DNA from: Struthidea cinerea
Taxonomy: Eukaryota; Chordata; Aves; Passeriformes; Corcoracidae
Assembly (NCBI GenBank): GCA_013397865.1
Contig: VZTI01005237.1
Coordinates: 1,175,552 to 1,239,551, forward strand
Length of the DNA: 64,000 nucleotides
Direction: 5' to 3'
The translations under genes were made by a program, and so were the position numbers. Shown in pieces: positions 46,981-60,117 of the stretch. The stretch's first letter is position 1, and every line of letters starts with the position of its first letter. The notes beneath the pieces were generated by a model. The model was given only the letters and a program-made list of their open reading frames with translations. It ran no database searches and was not told the DNA's origin.

Positions 46981-49140
46981 GGGAGAAGCCTTCACCTTCA
47001 GAGAGATGCCCCTCTTCGTAGGGAGAGCAGCAGACACTCCACAGAGGCCTTCTTGCTCCTGAAATTATGACTTTGTTTGGGTTTGGAATATTTTATCCTT
47101 CAGAAAATAGCAATGCAGCGTGCTAAGTAAACAACTGGTGACAGCTGAGCCTTGGCGACAGAACCAGACATTAAATTCTAGCATTCCCGTTCAGCTGTAC
47201 AATGCTCCTCGTGCTAGCTGCTCCCCAAAAGGGGCATCTTTATCTTATCAGTCACTCCGAAAATTCCTCCAGTCACCTAACAACATAAGAAGAACATTTA
47301 ATCTAGAAATGCAGAAAAATATAGTTTCAGATGAAGGGGAAATTGAGGGAACGGCTTGTCTGGATAGAAAGCATTGCAGCGAAGACTCGCAACATCCATG
47401 GGGGGATGGACTTAAGAGCATCGAGGAGATAAGAGCTTGCTGCAGAAATGCTTTGCACTATGTGTTATGCCCTGCGGAGGTCTGCAGAGTGCTGTCACAT
47501 TCTTTATATACATGGGGAGGCTATTCAGCTCTTAGTCTTTAAGAATCCATTTACTGAATTAGAGAATCTTATAAATATTTGCCTTTCTTAAGTCTTATGC
47601 CAATTTATGTGCACTGAGACCCTTAAGCTTTCTCACCAACATAAATTACTCTAAGATCTGACTCCTTACCAGCTCTAAATACTGTCATTTTAGTTTGATA
47701 GAGACATATCTTTTCTTTCTATCCACTTTGTGCACAATTTTCTCCATTTAATATCAATAAGGACAGAGACTCTAGCAAGTCAGCAGTCAGTTCTAGGTTG
47801 CAGGCAAGTTTTGGACTAAGTTCTTATGAACTTAAAAGGAAGGAATAGGAGACTTAAATCACTGGAGAGCTCCAGATTTCCATGAGAGAAGTTTTTTCTA
47901 TGTCAGTCTCAAGGCAATGTACTTTTCAGGGATCCCTTACTAAAAATTTATTTTTAAAAAAGCAAAAATTCCAAACAAGGAAAGACTAATTTTGGATTTG
48001 TCTCAGAGGCTTTTTTCCCAAAGTTCTCTGGAGCCTGCATTGTTGAACGTGTGGTAATTTAGCACAAGACCTTACAGTCAGATCTACAGTTGTAGATCTA
48101 ATAAAATGCTTATACCATGTTTTCAGACATTGCAAAAGTAGTATTTTATCTGAAATATATTAAGTAGATGCTGATATTGACATTTTTTCCTAAGTCTGTA
48201 GAGTTCACACACAGCTTCTCTACAAGCCTTGTACCTCAGGTCTCAATTCTGTGCTCCTTAAACTGTTGGGCTTTTTGGAGGATAATTTCCCATTGGAAAG
48301 TTGAGGCTCTGGTAGACAGGATATAAATGCATAGAAATGAAAATGGACCTGAGCATGTAAAAGCTGGGACGATTTAATGTAAAATATATCAGGTGCTTGC
48401 TCCAAGAGCACAAAATATAGGTTTTATTCCTAATACAGGTTTTATCTTTCTTAGTCCAAAAAATACAAAGGTGCTCTGCACTGTACAAGGCATAGAGAGA
48501 TGAAGAACTCGCTCATCAATTTAAGCAACAGACATGGCAAGAATAATCTGTCTGGACACTGCAGAACTGGACATTTAGCAGAGATTCATGCAGACACAAA
48601 CAGGGTCATCACATAGTGAAGGAAGGACAGAAAAACTGCCTTAATCTTAAATCCTGGTTTAGTTATTTCAAGGGAAAAAAGCACATTTTAAGGAAATTGG
48701 AAAGCTGTGACTGCAGCAGACTCATGGTCTAGTTAGTTAGGGGGTAGAGGCACGAAGAATATCAGCAACCATCAACAGGATGGCAAATGCCATTTGAATA
48801 GACATGTGTCATTCCTGTACCGCAGCCAAGTGAAACTACAAACACTATTGAAAGTATAAAGAGGCTTTAATTTACATTCCTGCTAAGGCATCTTTCTGTT
48901 GCCAGAATATTGCTAGTGGGCTTAGTATAAATGAGAATCTGGCCTTAATATTCTCAAACAGAGAAGTGAAATACACAGACATATTGACTTGGATTCGTAT
49001 GCTCTGTTCTGTTAACCCAAGGTATCTGCACGGACCAAAACTGGCAGAAAGAATATGAATCTGTATCTACAGTGCATAGCAACTTCAGTGAGCACAAATG
49101 ATCTAAAAAGCCACTTCCTATGGCAGCAAAATCAGCCCTG
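46981..49140. other. Unique non-coding sequence
   Basis: No gene recognised. A 140-codon plus frame (47120-47542) is the only sizeable one. It has no recognisable domain and no acceptor-donor pair that I trust. A perfect hairpin AGATCTAC-AGTT-GTAGATCT lies at 48080-48099. Confidence 0.6.
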
Positions 49141-49245
49141 TAGAATCATAAAGGTTGGAAAAGACCTCCAAGATCATGGAGTGCAACCATTAACCCAGCA
49201 CTGCCAGGTCCACCACTAAATCATGTCCTGGAGTATGCATCTAAC
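49141..49245 (-). mobile_element. CR1 LINE 3' fragment (different subfamily)
   Basis: Antisense CR1 terminus: 'tagaatcataaaggttgg', 'aaaagacctccaagatcatgg', 'caaccattaacccagcactg' and 'ccaccactaaatcatgtcc'. The 'attaacccagcactgccagg' block marks a subfamily different from the copies at 7.4, 14.3 and 45 kb. Only about 105 bases remain recognisable, and the upstream part is lost. Confidence 0.85.
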
Positions 49246-49904
49246 CATTTTCTGCACATTTTAATATTGCATATTTCCTTTATTTTTAGCATCACATCCC
49301 CCAGCCACACACCACACAACTCAAAACATTGTCTACTTCATTTTACCCCTGCTGTGGCAGCAATCTTGGTGCTAAAGTCAGAACTCCAACATCCACCTAA
49401 CCACAAGCCACCCAGGAAGATCCAATACTTGGTAACAAACTTCAGACTTTCAACGAAAAAGACAAAAAGCCTTGAATACCAGCAGTGCCCGGGGAGGAAG
49501 TTGTGTCCTTTGCTGGAGGGAGGCATGGCAATAAACAAAGGACAGCAATCCCTGCCAACATGACCAGCAGCAATACACACCAGCCAGGAGCTGGAGGAGC
49601 TTCCTTCTATCACCAGAAGCATCTCTGCACCCTGCCCATCAGCCCATTTTCAGCTGTGGCCGGTTCCAGATGCTCCAGAGGAACAGGGAAGAACAAACAA
49701 ACCCAGAGGCCAAGTTAGGCATGAAAAGAGGGAGGAAAAAAACCAAGACAAAACATCATCTCATGCCTGTAAGGAAGCCCTCCAGCAAAGGGATGAGGAG
49801 GTGTGTTTCAGGCTCTAAAAAGAGCTTTCCACCAAAAAGAAAAAATCTTCATATGAAAAACACAGGAGGGAAAAAGGTAACTCCAAACACATGTAAGCAA
49901 ACTG
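49246..49904. other. Unique sequence between two CR1 tails
   Basis: No gene recognised. Competing frames of about 95 codons on both strands (49267-49622) lack domains. The stretch 49715-49870 is A-rich. Confidence 0.6.
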
Positions 49905-49971
49905 GCAAGGGGGTTGGAACTAGATGATCTTTAAGCTCCATTCCAACTAAAGCCTTTCTATGATTCTATGA
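49905..49971 (+). mobile_element. Short CR1 LINE 3' tail
   Basis: Only the last bases of a sense CR1 remain: 'gggggttggaactagatgatc', 'tttaagctccattccaac' and the terminal 'tttctatgattctatg'. This is a strongly 5'-truncated insertion. Confidence 0.88.
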
Positions 49972-52019
49972 AAACGGGCAAAATTCTGAGGTGTTTGAAA
50001 TCAATGACAAATCCCTCAAAATTTATTTGTGCCAAGATTTTGAGGCAAACACATTTAAGTAGATTCCTAGATTTATTTCTAAAAAAGAGATGTGTAGCCC
50101 TTGAAATGTCTTCTTGGGATGTGCCAATTTTGATAGGAAAATGAAAGGTGCTAATTTGTCCCTGTTGCCATATAATATTAAACAGTTAAATGTGGGCTGA
50201 TTTTGGAAAGAGCACATGGCAGACACACTTAAAAAAATAATTCAAAAGGTTCTGAAAGAATAATCTTTTCCAAATCTGTCAACAAGATTCTATCCACTGT
50301 TCCTGGCAAGAAATCTAGCTTAATTTGGTAAAACAATCACTTTTGCTCTCCCAAATATTGTAAAACAAGAGGGGTCATGGAAAGAAAAGTGGGAACATTA
50401 AAAAGACCCTTGATAAATACTCAGGGCTGTGGTGCTGTTATCGTGGGGTATTTCCAAGGACCTGCACACAAGTTTTAAAAGTACAGGTAAATGAGGAGGG
50501 CAGGAGGGAGCTCAGACTGCAAGGGCTGAGGCACTGCAAATTCAATTCACTGCATGGTTTTGCTGTGAATGCTTTTCCAGCTCTCACACCATTACATAGG
50601 ATGTAGCATCATAATGATGTCAACTCTTGGACCAAAGAACAAGCTGATTTAAGTTTTATGAGGGGAAGGATGAATACTTTCAAAGGAATGGTGAATCGAA
50701 TAATACAGAACTGGTAGGATCACAGTTCAGGGAACTCACGGTTATGCTTTGAACTATTTTTAGCAAGGTACTGCAAGTTCAGGGATAGTTAGATGGAAAA
50801 GGCCTGCACAGCTCAAGTGAAGCAGAGCCTCTCAAAGCATTGACAATTTGCTACCCATTTTGCAGGCAGAGAATCAAAACCTCTCTTCCCTTTCGCTGAA
50901 GGTGACTGCTGCAGCAAGGCTGCTCTGTGTGTGTGTGTGACAGAGCATCAGAGGCTGTGCAAAGCCGTCCCTCCCTGTGCCCCACCCTGGCACAAAGGAC
51001 AAACGCTCACCTTGCATTCGAATCAGCACACGCCCCTCTCTGCTTTCTTCAGGATTCTCCAAGGCACAGGGTAGCAGGAGGGTGCAGCAGAAGGATCCAG
51101 GCTCCCTCCATCCCTGCCTTGCCTACAGCAAGGAGCAGTCCCTCCTTGTCACTCTCCATCCCTCTCCTGAGGGTGCTGTGACTTTGTCCTGCCCGCCCAA
51201 GGAGGGACTGGATCCACACGGTTTTAGCCCCAGCATTTTCAACCTGTAGGGAAACACAACCCCCCCGAAATTCAGATACAAAAGAAAGCACAGGCGGGGA
51301 GGTTTTCAGTCAAAGCCACTGCTGTTCCGGCGGTAAGAGCAGGTCAATAAAGACCTTCCCCCAACTCCCTTTGGAAAGTCACTGCAGATGACTTCTGCCA
51401 GCTCTCGCCATGTTTTTGCCTCCTTTAAATGCATACTTGAGAATATCAAGTAAGTGCAGATCACCAGGAACACGCAAGGAACGGGTTGCTTTGTAAGCTT
51501 TACTACAATTATGGATAATGTTGGAAATATACACTCTATACTTCCTGTATGGTGGAACTGCTACGAGCACAGAAAATCCACATTGAAGGGGATTTCTATG
51601 CAAGCTATGCAGCAGATGAAGATTGTATTGCAAGCTTGAATTACTGATTCAAGCTGCTTCTTTTCCTCTCCCCACCCACTTCTCTAATAGCTTTTAAACT
51701 TAAATAGCCATATAAGTCAAAATGTTCTTTTATAGGGTGAAATAAACAGATTTTATGGTTCAGAAACTGCAAGTTTAGAGATCAACACTTTACCACTAAT
51801 TCATGCAGGTTCAAGCTAAGGAAATGGCTCATTCTCCTCTCTACAGTCTCTGATACTTTTTTTTTCTCCTCAAAAAAATCCAAGACGCAATTTAAATTAG
51901 ATGTTATGAAAATTCTGGATGCAGACAATGATTTCTCTTGACAAAGTACATCTAGGTTGCTGTATTCCAGGTCCCAGATCTCATGAAATCAGAGGAAAAT
52001 TACTGCTGAAAACCTCAGA
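49972..52019. other. Unique non-coding sequence
   Basis: No gene recognised. A (TG)n run of about seven units lies at 50925-50939. A GC-richer part at 50930-51250 has overlapping short frames without a domain. Confidence 0.6.
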
Positions 52020-52694
52020 TTGGCTGGAAATTGGTACAAAACTTTAGAATTTATTGTACATATTATTGATTGGGCCTTGTCTTGGGGTGACTTTATAATG
52101 TGTATCCCCTATCGCTACTCTATGCCCACCAATCTTTTCTGTGTCTTTAAACGGAGCCTGAGAAGGACAGAAAACAAAAAACATTTCAAAGCAGTTGTTT
52201 CAAGGACACGGAGATACGCTCCTCTGTTTCGGCGGTACCCTTGTTTTTTTTTTTCTTTCCCTCAGTCAACTTTTATTTTTTTTTGGGCTTTTCTTTTTCC
52301 GGCGAGAGACGGAGAGTTGCACCTTGTTTTCCTAGGATTTTGGGGTTTTTTTGTTCTTCTCTTCTGGACTGTTTCAATAACATCTGAACACATCAGGAGA
52401 ATTTTCCCGGAGGCCTGGGGGGGGTGGCCCCTCGCCGACCCAGCTCCGAGGAGGAGAGAGACCGCACCTACAGAAGAACTCTGAAATCTTCCCAGGTTTT
52501 CTCTCCACAGAGAGAGAGAGATCTCATTATTTAGCATTATTATTCCACTCCTGTGTGTTTGTTAAATAAATAGCTTTTATCTCTTTCACTTTCCTTTAAG
52601 GAAATTTTTTTTTTCCCGAACCTGGGGGGAGGGGTGGTTGCAACCTGACTTCTATCAGAGGATATTCTCCTCCAAATTTGTCCAAACTAGGACA
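52020..52694 (+). mobile_element. ERV LTR (solo), plus strand
   Basis: About 675 bases with LTR features in sense orientation. The block starts near 'ttggctggaaattggtac', carries 'ccttgtcttggggtgac' and 'gtttcaaggacacggagat', has a GC-rich 'ggcccctcgccgacccagct' segment near 52424, an AATAAATAG polyadenylation-type signal near 52565, a G-rich stretch near 52621-52635, and ends '..aactaggaca' (CA at 52693-52694). Its overall arrangement matches a songbird endogenous-retrovirus LTR family that I remember. The 5' end lacks a clear TG start and the flanks show no target duplication, so it is probably truncated at the 5' side. No gag, pol or env sequence is attached. The plus frame 52020-52484 (154 codons) is simply LTR sequence. 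Confidence 0.7.
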
Positions 52695-54521
52695 GGCCTT
52701 AAAGCAAAAAACCAGAAAACACCCAACAAAATATTAATAATAACAATGATAATAATAAATCACAAGAAAGTTTTCATATGACACTCTGGAAATCTAAAAA
52801 TGTCTTATGATTGCAAATGCAATTTATACTTAAACTTCCTTTTAACTCTCAAAATGCTGCAAAGAATATTTTGCCCCAGTCCATTCCAGTGGAATAGTAG
52901 GAAATACCAGTTCCAGCTGTCTCAGGAAGGCAGAGGAGAAACAGGACTGACAAGCCCCATACCTTCTATAACACATTTCCATTACTAGAATTATCCATTG
53001 GACTTCATGGGTAACCCTGGCATTCCAGTGAGCCAGGGGAATAACCATGACCCAGAGATGTGAATTCCAGATGCATGCGGAAATAATTGGAGGGTACAAA
53101 ACCCCAGCAAGATACAGCTTGGAAAGCTTGGTATGATCTGAATGCACGGAAAGTTTTTTCAAACTGAGGAAGAGAAAGAACCGATTCTACTGAGCAGTGG
53201 GAGACTCTGCCCTAAATAGTCTGAAGAAAAATTGTGGTGCCCCGATCATTTTATCAGAAAAATTACAGTGATTATGTTTCATTTGTCCATCTATCTGTTT
53301 ATTCAACCCTCATCACTATGATTTATGAGTGTCTCATATATCCAGTAGCAGCAGGGGCGTATTTTTCTTCCCGTTTATCAGCTACATTAACCAGCATTTA
53401 AGTGGTTAAAATGGAGGTTTTGTTTCCAAGCAAAGATGATCCTGTTCCTGAGGACACCAGTAATGGTGGTATATGACAACATAATCAGCAGCACAAGGAT
53501 ATAAACAGCTCCCAATTATCCCAAACCAAAATTTTTGAACATCTTGTTACATTTTTTCCTTAGGCCTTAAAATTACTGAGTTGTTATGGTTGGATGCTTT
53601 GTGGTGAATAAATCTAGAATAATTCCCTGGAAAGAGTGAATTGCACCGAAATTCTGTTAGTGCAAAAGACCACAGTACCAAGCTTGCTGTGGCTTTCCCA
53701 TCCATGGGGAAAAAAACCAGACCACGTTCTCATTGTGTGGGGACAGGAGATAAATGGGGAGGAGCAGTGGTGATGTGATTTCTAGGAAGTGGGAAGCAGC
53801 TGCATGGAAAACAGGCAAGAGGGAGAGCACAATAAGAACGCCACGCAACAGTGGGATTTCTTGCACTTTTGCTTCTGTCAAAAGGCCAAATTCCCTGTGA
53901 GGAATTCCAGGTGAGTAACAAAACAACAACTGTGAAAAAACCCCATTGCACACAAACACAACCTGAATGGAATTTGAGAGGATCCATCGGTGCCGTTTCC
54001 CACACGAGGTGCTCGGAGGCACCCATCATGTCTCAGAGCTCTCACCCAGATAGGAACACGAGATTCTGTGCTAGAAACAGAGGTGCCACGGAACACAGCA
54101 TTCAGATCTGAAGACAGATCAAAGTAACCACATTGAGAGCCAAATCCAAGCTTGGGCTTTCAATATACCTCCAAAACATGGATGTTTTTGGAGCTAGAGT
54201 TTGGGTTCTGTCATCCATCTAATCTTGAAATGGGTGGATCAAAGATGTTCAGTCTGAGGCTTAGCAAAGTGCTAACAGATACTTTTGAATAGAAATCGTT
54301 CAGCGAAATGCTCCAAGCGAGAAATAAATTTGTTGGTGGGCAAGTTGTGAAGGAGAAGTGAAACTGGCTGAGGAAATTGCTGCATACCTATTGATTGCTT
54401 TGATACGTTACCTTGTGAGGTTGGATTTATGTGCAACAGGAGTGAAGGAGAGGCACAACGTGGTTGAGGAATTGGACCAGAAAGTTGGCAGCAATGCCAG
54501 AAAAGACTGGAAATTAAGAAG
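52695..54521. other. Unique non-coding sequence
   Basis: No gene recognised. An AAT-rich tract lies at 52732-52760. The minus frames at 53657-54096 (up to 121 codons) run in competing registers and have no domain. Confidence 0.6.
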
Positions 54522-54675
54522 GATGCCCAGTGGTTTGAGCGCTGGCTTGGAAACCAGCAGCAATCATATGTTTGGTTCTTCATCCCAAATTTCCTGTATG
54601 ACCTTGGCCAAGTCATCTAGTGCCTCAGCTTCCAACTACTCAAATGGAGCTCATAAACCTCGTTAAAAAATAAGA
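54522..54675 (+). mobile_element. MIR/CORE-type SINE remnant with Pol III boxes
   Basis: The clearest MIR-type copy here. It reads 'cccagtggtttgagcgctgg', 'cttggaaaccagcag', then 'ttggttcttcatcccaaat', 'ctgtatgaccttggccaag', 'tcatctagtgcctcagctt' and 'caaatggagctcataa'. An A-box-like TGGTTTGAGCG lies at 54531-54541 and a B-box-like GGTTCTTCATCC at 54574-54585, about the spacing of a tRNA-derived promoter. It is followed by an A-rich stretch. Mutations in the B box (TT for the usual RA) make Pol III activity unlikely. The frames at 54272-54616 and 54358-54666 overlap it and are not genes. Confidence 0.8.
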
Positions 54676-57600
54676 AAACTTGTGGGGATGAAGGACCATC
54701 TCTCACCCATTGCAGCCTTAGAGGTGGCCTGATAGAATTGCTAAACAACAGAGACTGGATAGCTTCCTGAATTATTCAAAATAGAAATACAAATATAAAA
54801 TTATAGAAAAGAACTGCCTGCAGAACGTTTCAAGCTGTAGGGACCAGCCTGGTTATAGATCTTCCAACATTTCCATGCTCTAAGGAAGCCACATTCCTGT
54901 TCAAGCTATAGGAAAAACACACAAAACATTGCACAACTCTGGCTGGCACTGGCATTTGCTCTGTAGATGGCACAAGTGCTAACCTTATTTTCTACAATGT
55001 TTATGCCAATGTAAAGTGGAAATAACTGTAGGAATTAATCCTGACATACATCTGGCCACATCAACACTATCATTGATTCCAGAGCATGCATTTTCCTGGC
55101 CACCATTTTTCAGCCTACCTGAGTCAACTGCAATAACATTTTTGGCCAGTACAAGTTTTTGACCTGATGTCTGTGTAGATCTGAAAGGAATTTCCCCTTC
55201 AACACACATGATCTTCCATTAAGCAAAGCCAGTTCCATGATTCCTGGAAGAATTAAGCAGTACAAATACCCTGTAACTCTGGATCCTTGCAGTTAATGCT
55301 TTGGTCTCCTTTTAAGGGACAAGAAGATAATTCTGTCACACCTGGTGCTGGTGGGTCATTTGGGGACAGCCTTATCACTCCATTAGGAAAGGTACATTCC
55401 TAAATAATTCAAAATCTCAGATGCTGTTTATTCTTCTGCTCTAACTGACCAAATGTTATGCAAATTTTAGAGTGAAAAATATGCATTCAGCCTTGCAAAT
55501 GGAATTACAGCCTAGATGGGTTGCTGTGTTCTGGAGAAAACAAAGGATAAGAATTTACTGATCATGGAGAGTTTTCTCCTGCTGTTACACACATTCACTC
55601 CATCAATAGTGACAATTAGAGAGGGACAAGCATTTCTACTACTTTGTCATCCCAGCTTGGCCCATAGCACTTTCTGAAGAAGGATTTTTTTTGAGGCACA
55701 GCTATCTTTACTGGAACAACACTCTTGGGCAACTGTCAGTATAGAGTATAGAAAGGAAGCAACCACTTAAATACCTACAAAATTAGAAGCTGAATTTCTA
55801 CTGAAAACCAAGTGAATGTTTGCATTAAAGGTCAATCTTGATAAAGATATTTGGGCAATAAAAACAATGGCAATAATCAAACTGATCAGTAAAATCAGAA
55901 CAATGACAATAATCAGCAACAGAGACAAAAAAATTAAAACTGAGCTTACAACAAAATATGGATTTGAAAAGAATTAGAAGTTGAAACTTTTCCTCCTCCT
56001 CCTAATTATTCCTTCAAGCTGTGATTTTCAAACTTCCATTCAGCTGCTACTTAAGCCTGATAGCTCTGAAAACTCATGGCTGCCTGGTACACCTGTGTTA
56101 GAAGTCCCCAGAAGCCTACATGGCGCTTCACTGACAGTACGCAACTGCTCTGCTTGGAGAGGGCAAAGCTGTTGCCTTCCTGCTGGAAATGTTAAGGCAA
56201 GTTGTGGAAAACAAGGGTTATGTCCTAAGCCTTGCTCACTCATTGTTTTACACTTTTGCATCTTGGGAATGCAGCTCCCATTGGGACAAACAACTGGGAG
56301 AAAATGCTCAGGTCTGAGACTTGCGGTTTCCTGCCTCCTGCAGGAAGGTCACTCAGCAAAGAAATCCAGGTCCATGTATGTCTCACATGTGTGAACATGG
56401 TATTTTCCTTTTCCAAGCAATGTCCAGCTGAAAACCACGGAAACCTCTTTGGCCACAGAGACACAAAGATGCATCAGAGAACATTCTCACAAATTACATG
56501 CATCTTTATGCACAAGCAAAGCCAAAGTTAGCTGCTTCCCCCTGTAGTGTAAAAATTCCTGTACAGATTACACACCTTATTAATTCTAGACCAGTGAACT
56601 TTCCTCCTACTTTATAACAAAGTGTTACATTATTAGTCAGGCTTCCCAGCAACTTTTGATAAAAATGGTGTTTTTATTGCTGTATAAAAAATACAAGGCG
56701 AGTTAAATGTTCAGTATTTTCTTATAAAATATTTAAGTTTATAAACTGTTGCAAACAGGCTGGTGTTTATATAATATTCACAGACATCTGTAATGCCTCT
56801 CATGAAAGCTAATGTATAAGCTCTTAGCTACTGCAAAAGGGTTTTAAAGATGCTCTGCCCATCTTAAAGTGTAATTCTACATAGTCTGAAGAGCTACTTT
56901 GATAACAGTTTGTTTTGAGCTTAATGTTTATTCCTCCCACTGCTGTCTAGGCTGAAATTTGCTTACTTTATGATTGAGGGCCCCAGTGCATTTAAAATTT
57001 AAATACCTGACTAGGACACACTTACTCAGCAGAAAGCACACACATGCCTAATTTCAGGTACATGCTTACATCCTTTATGTCTCAGGACTCAAATCATACG
57101 CCCACATTATTTAACAGACAGAAAAGCAGTTGGGAATACAGGCATTTCTGAGGCAGAAGAATGAATGTCCCAAAGGGAAGAAGCTCTAATGACTTCTTTT
57201 CCAGGTATTGCCCAAATATCTACCACTACTAAGAAACAACTGCTGTTTAAGGTTCTGAGTTGTTGTAATTCTTGTTGTGTGTTCCTGTAGGTATTTTATT
57301 TTTGTTGCTAAAATAAATAATAAAGCTGCTGAGACTACAAGCACGCAACTGCTCCTACATCCAACAAAATGCCAAGCAGAAGTGGGATTCTTCTCCCCCC
57401 ATCAATAGACTGCCAGGTGTCATATTTGCACCTTGTGACATTTTGATGTCAAACACCAGGAAGAGTCAGGAATATTTATAATTTTGAGTGCCTTGTTTAA
57501 AACTGAACAATGTCAGAGAGACTTGCCTTGGATTTCTCCTTCAGCTCATTTAGAGGCAGCAGAGCTGATGCAAGAAGACTGTAAGTCTCAACCACACAAC

Positions 57601-60100
57601 CTGACGCCAACAGCTGACCAGCACAGTCTGAAGAGAGTCGTGGCATTCCCCTCAAACCTATTTCCACTACAGATCAAGTGTAAACTTGGATCAAATGTGG
57701 TTCTGAACCCAAAGGCTCACAGTGAGGATCTCAGGTTTCCCTCATCTGGCTCCACTCAACATCTTCAGAGCAGTCCTGCCCAGCAATCACTTTATGGCTT
57801 CTGCAGATGGAGCATTTGCAGCATTTCATATTTGAAAAGGCCAAGTTGTTGGTGATCAGTACCAAACCACCAGCTCCACTGAATGTCAGCCTTTCTGCTC
57901 CCTCACACAAGTCACAGACTGGAAAACAGCAATGCAAGCCCACAGTAACGTTTACTATTAAGGAGCAATTTCCATATCTACCTCTTTCTTCCCACAACTA
58001 CATTTTATAAGTTCCAACTTAGCTGGTTGCCAGGTGATGGTCAGAGCTGTGATCTCACATCAGGGACAAGCATTTCTCACACATGCTTTGGGCCAGGTGA
58101 AGACAATCACAGGCTGGATGGCAACTCCAGGTCTGAGGAGCAAGAACAAGCTGCAGGAATGGAGCAGATGAACTTTAAGCAGGTACAAGGATCTGAAATG
58201 GGGATCACAGGGGTGCCACACAAGTAGACCTCATGAAAGAAACAGCTCTGAAATTCTGTGAGACCTATGAGTTCCAGGTATGGGACCTGATAGAGAAAGG
58301 TTGCCAGTAGCTCACTGTGTACTGGATAGATAAGGTGCACACTGACCATCTCCCCTGGTCCTTTCCTCATCCTTACCCTGGCTGTGCTGGGACTTTGACC
58401 ATCTAAAAGTAACCACAGATTAATATGGTGGGAGTCAGTCAAGTGCTACAAGTTTTAAAGCTCACCTATCCCAGTCAAAAGACTGATTAAAGGAACACAA
58501 AACATGTCACCAGACTATTGCTCTGGGCAGCCATACTTGTAAACAAATACAGGTTGTGAAAGTAAAGGAGCAAGGGCAGCTGTAGGATACACTGGGAGAA
58601 TATCTTTCCTCTCTACAGCACACAGATGATCCCAGTCTCAGCTTTTTCTATTTATTTATGATGACTGATACATAGCTTGTACTCGATTTTAAGGCAAGTT
58701 ACAATGAGGAGTAACTTAACCTGCTGTTTTCCAGGAAACGTGTGGCAGAGCTGGTATTCATCAATGTGAAGCACACGTGACAGGTCGTCTGATGGGAGGG
58801 GGAAATCCTGCACTCAACACAAAGTGCATTCAGAGAAGACTTAAAAGAGAAACTAGATGTTCTTATATCCCACTCTGGTACTTAAACAGTGCCCAAAAGT
58901 AACTCTAGCCTGCTTTTTCTTCTTTACATCACCTTTCTTTCAAGGGTGTGAGGAAGTATTTGGCACCTTCTGTTGTCTGCATCCCATGCTCATAGATAAT
59001 CTGGGAATATTCTGTTTTAACCACATTATGTATAATAGCCAAAAATGTAGGGGACTGGAGCTGTCCTCAGTGTATTTCCCCACAGCTTTTCTCCTGTGAA
59101 GATTTTTATGTTGTTCCTCTGTGCAATTTACAGGATCTGTGATCATGGAGGGGAAGTTCCATAGTACTAAAAGGCCCAAAGCAACCCCAGGACAAGAGCT
59201 CTTATCCTGTGAGAAAAATTTCAGAGTCCTCAGGGGATTTTTTTCATAGTTTCTACTCCCGTGTTAGGTGTAAGCAAATTATTTTTCCCCATCCCTGGAC
59301 AGATCTGCCACCTTATGGGTCTGTGGCCATGAAAAGACTCATCCTCTACAGTAAATACAGAAACACCTAATTCCTCCCTAAGCTCCTGCAGAGTGACAGA
59401 CGGGGCCAGTGCAGCAGGTCATATTTCTGCTAAACTCACACAAGTAGTGTTTCCTCCACAGATCCAGCCCTTCTGGAGCTCCTTCTCCACCCACATCTAA
59501 ATAGCCTCCTTTAGAGCTTTGCAAGCCAGGACTGAGCAAACTGACAGGTTCCCTCTGCCACCCTTTACACACTGTAACATCATCCCTGGTACCTACACAC
59601 AGTGGCCAGGAAGGTGCCCGCTCTTACGGTAGGTAAATGGCATCTGGTTCACAGAGCAACACAGAGCAAAAATACCCGCACAGACAAACAGCTGTTCCCA
59701 AAGATCCTCCGTGCAATGCTAATGGCACTGAACATGACCTTCAAAATTTCATTGGGTAGTGTATTAACTCTCCCCAAAGCCTGAATTTATAGAAGAAGGG
59801 AAAAACCCTCCAAAAGACATCAAGACTGAAGAGCTTTCCTTTTCAGGACAAAGGTGTTCTGGTAAATTTAAAAAAAAACATCTTTTAAAATAAATTTAAA
59901 TAATTATAAGTGAGGAACAGCCTGAAAATATTCCCTTCCCTGCCCTTTTTAATTTAATGAGGGGCATTAATAGACTGCTGTGGTAACTCATCACTACCAC
60001 TACAACCCAGCTGTAATCAGACAGAAAGGTATCAAGGGTTGGCCAGTGCAATCATTACCAGATTGAGATTATTCAAAGAAAGAAAAAAAGGAGCAAGAGG
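54676..60100. other. Unique non-coding sequence
   Basis: No gene recognised. Frames up to 137 codons (55981-56394, plus) have no domain and are overlapped on the other strand. 56560-57000 is AT-rich and free of recognisable repeats, and could hold a conserved element, but I see no distinctive motif cluster. Confidence 0.6.
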
Positions 60101-60117
60101 TTTTTTTTTTTTTTTTT
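60101..60117. repeat. Poly-T tract
   Basis: Seventeen T preceded by an A-rich purine stretch. No retroelement body recognised. Confidence 0.9.

Noticed and set aside
47120..47542. 140-codon plus-strand frame downstream of the CpG island
   Set aside because: Tempting because of the nearby promoter-like signals, but no domain is seen, no acceptor precedes it convincingly, and length alone is not significant.
48080..48099. Perfect 8-base-stem hairpin AGATCTAC-AGTT-GTAGATCT
   Set aside because: Too short to be a microRNA precursor, and no extended stem is visible on either side. Such palindromes are expected by chance in 64 kb.
50850..50890. Possible reversed MIR piece ('tacccattttgcaggcagag')
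   Set aside because: A single 20-base similarity without the neighbouring MIR blocks.
52020..52484. 154-codon plus-strand open frame
   Set aside because: It coincides with an LTR and its Phe-rich middle is the translation of T-runs.
58690..58770. Possible SINE piece ('gtggcagagctggtattcatc')
   Set aside because: One short match to a reversed MIR head. Flanking sequence does not continue the alignment.
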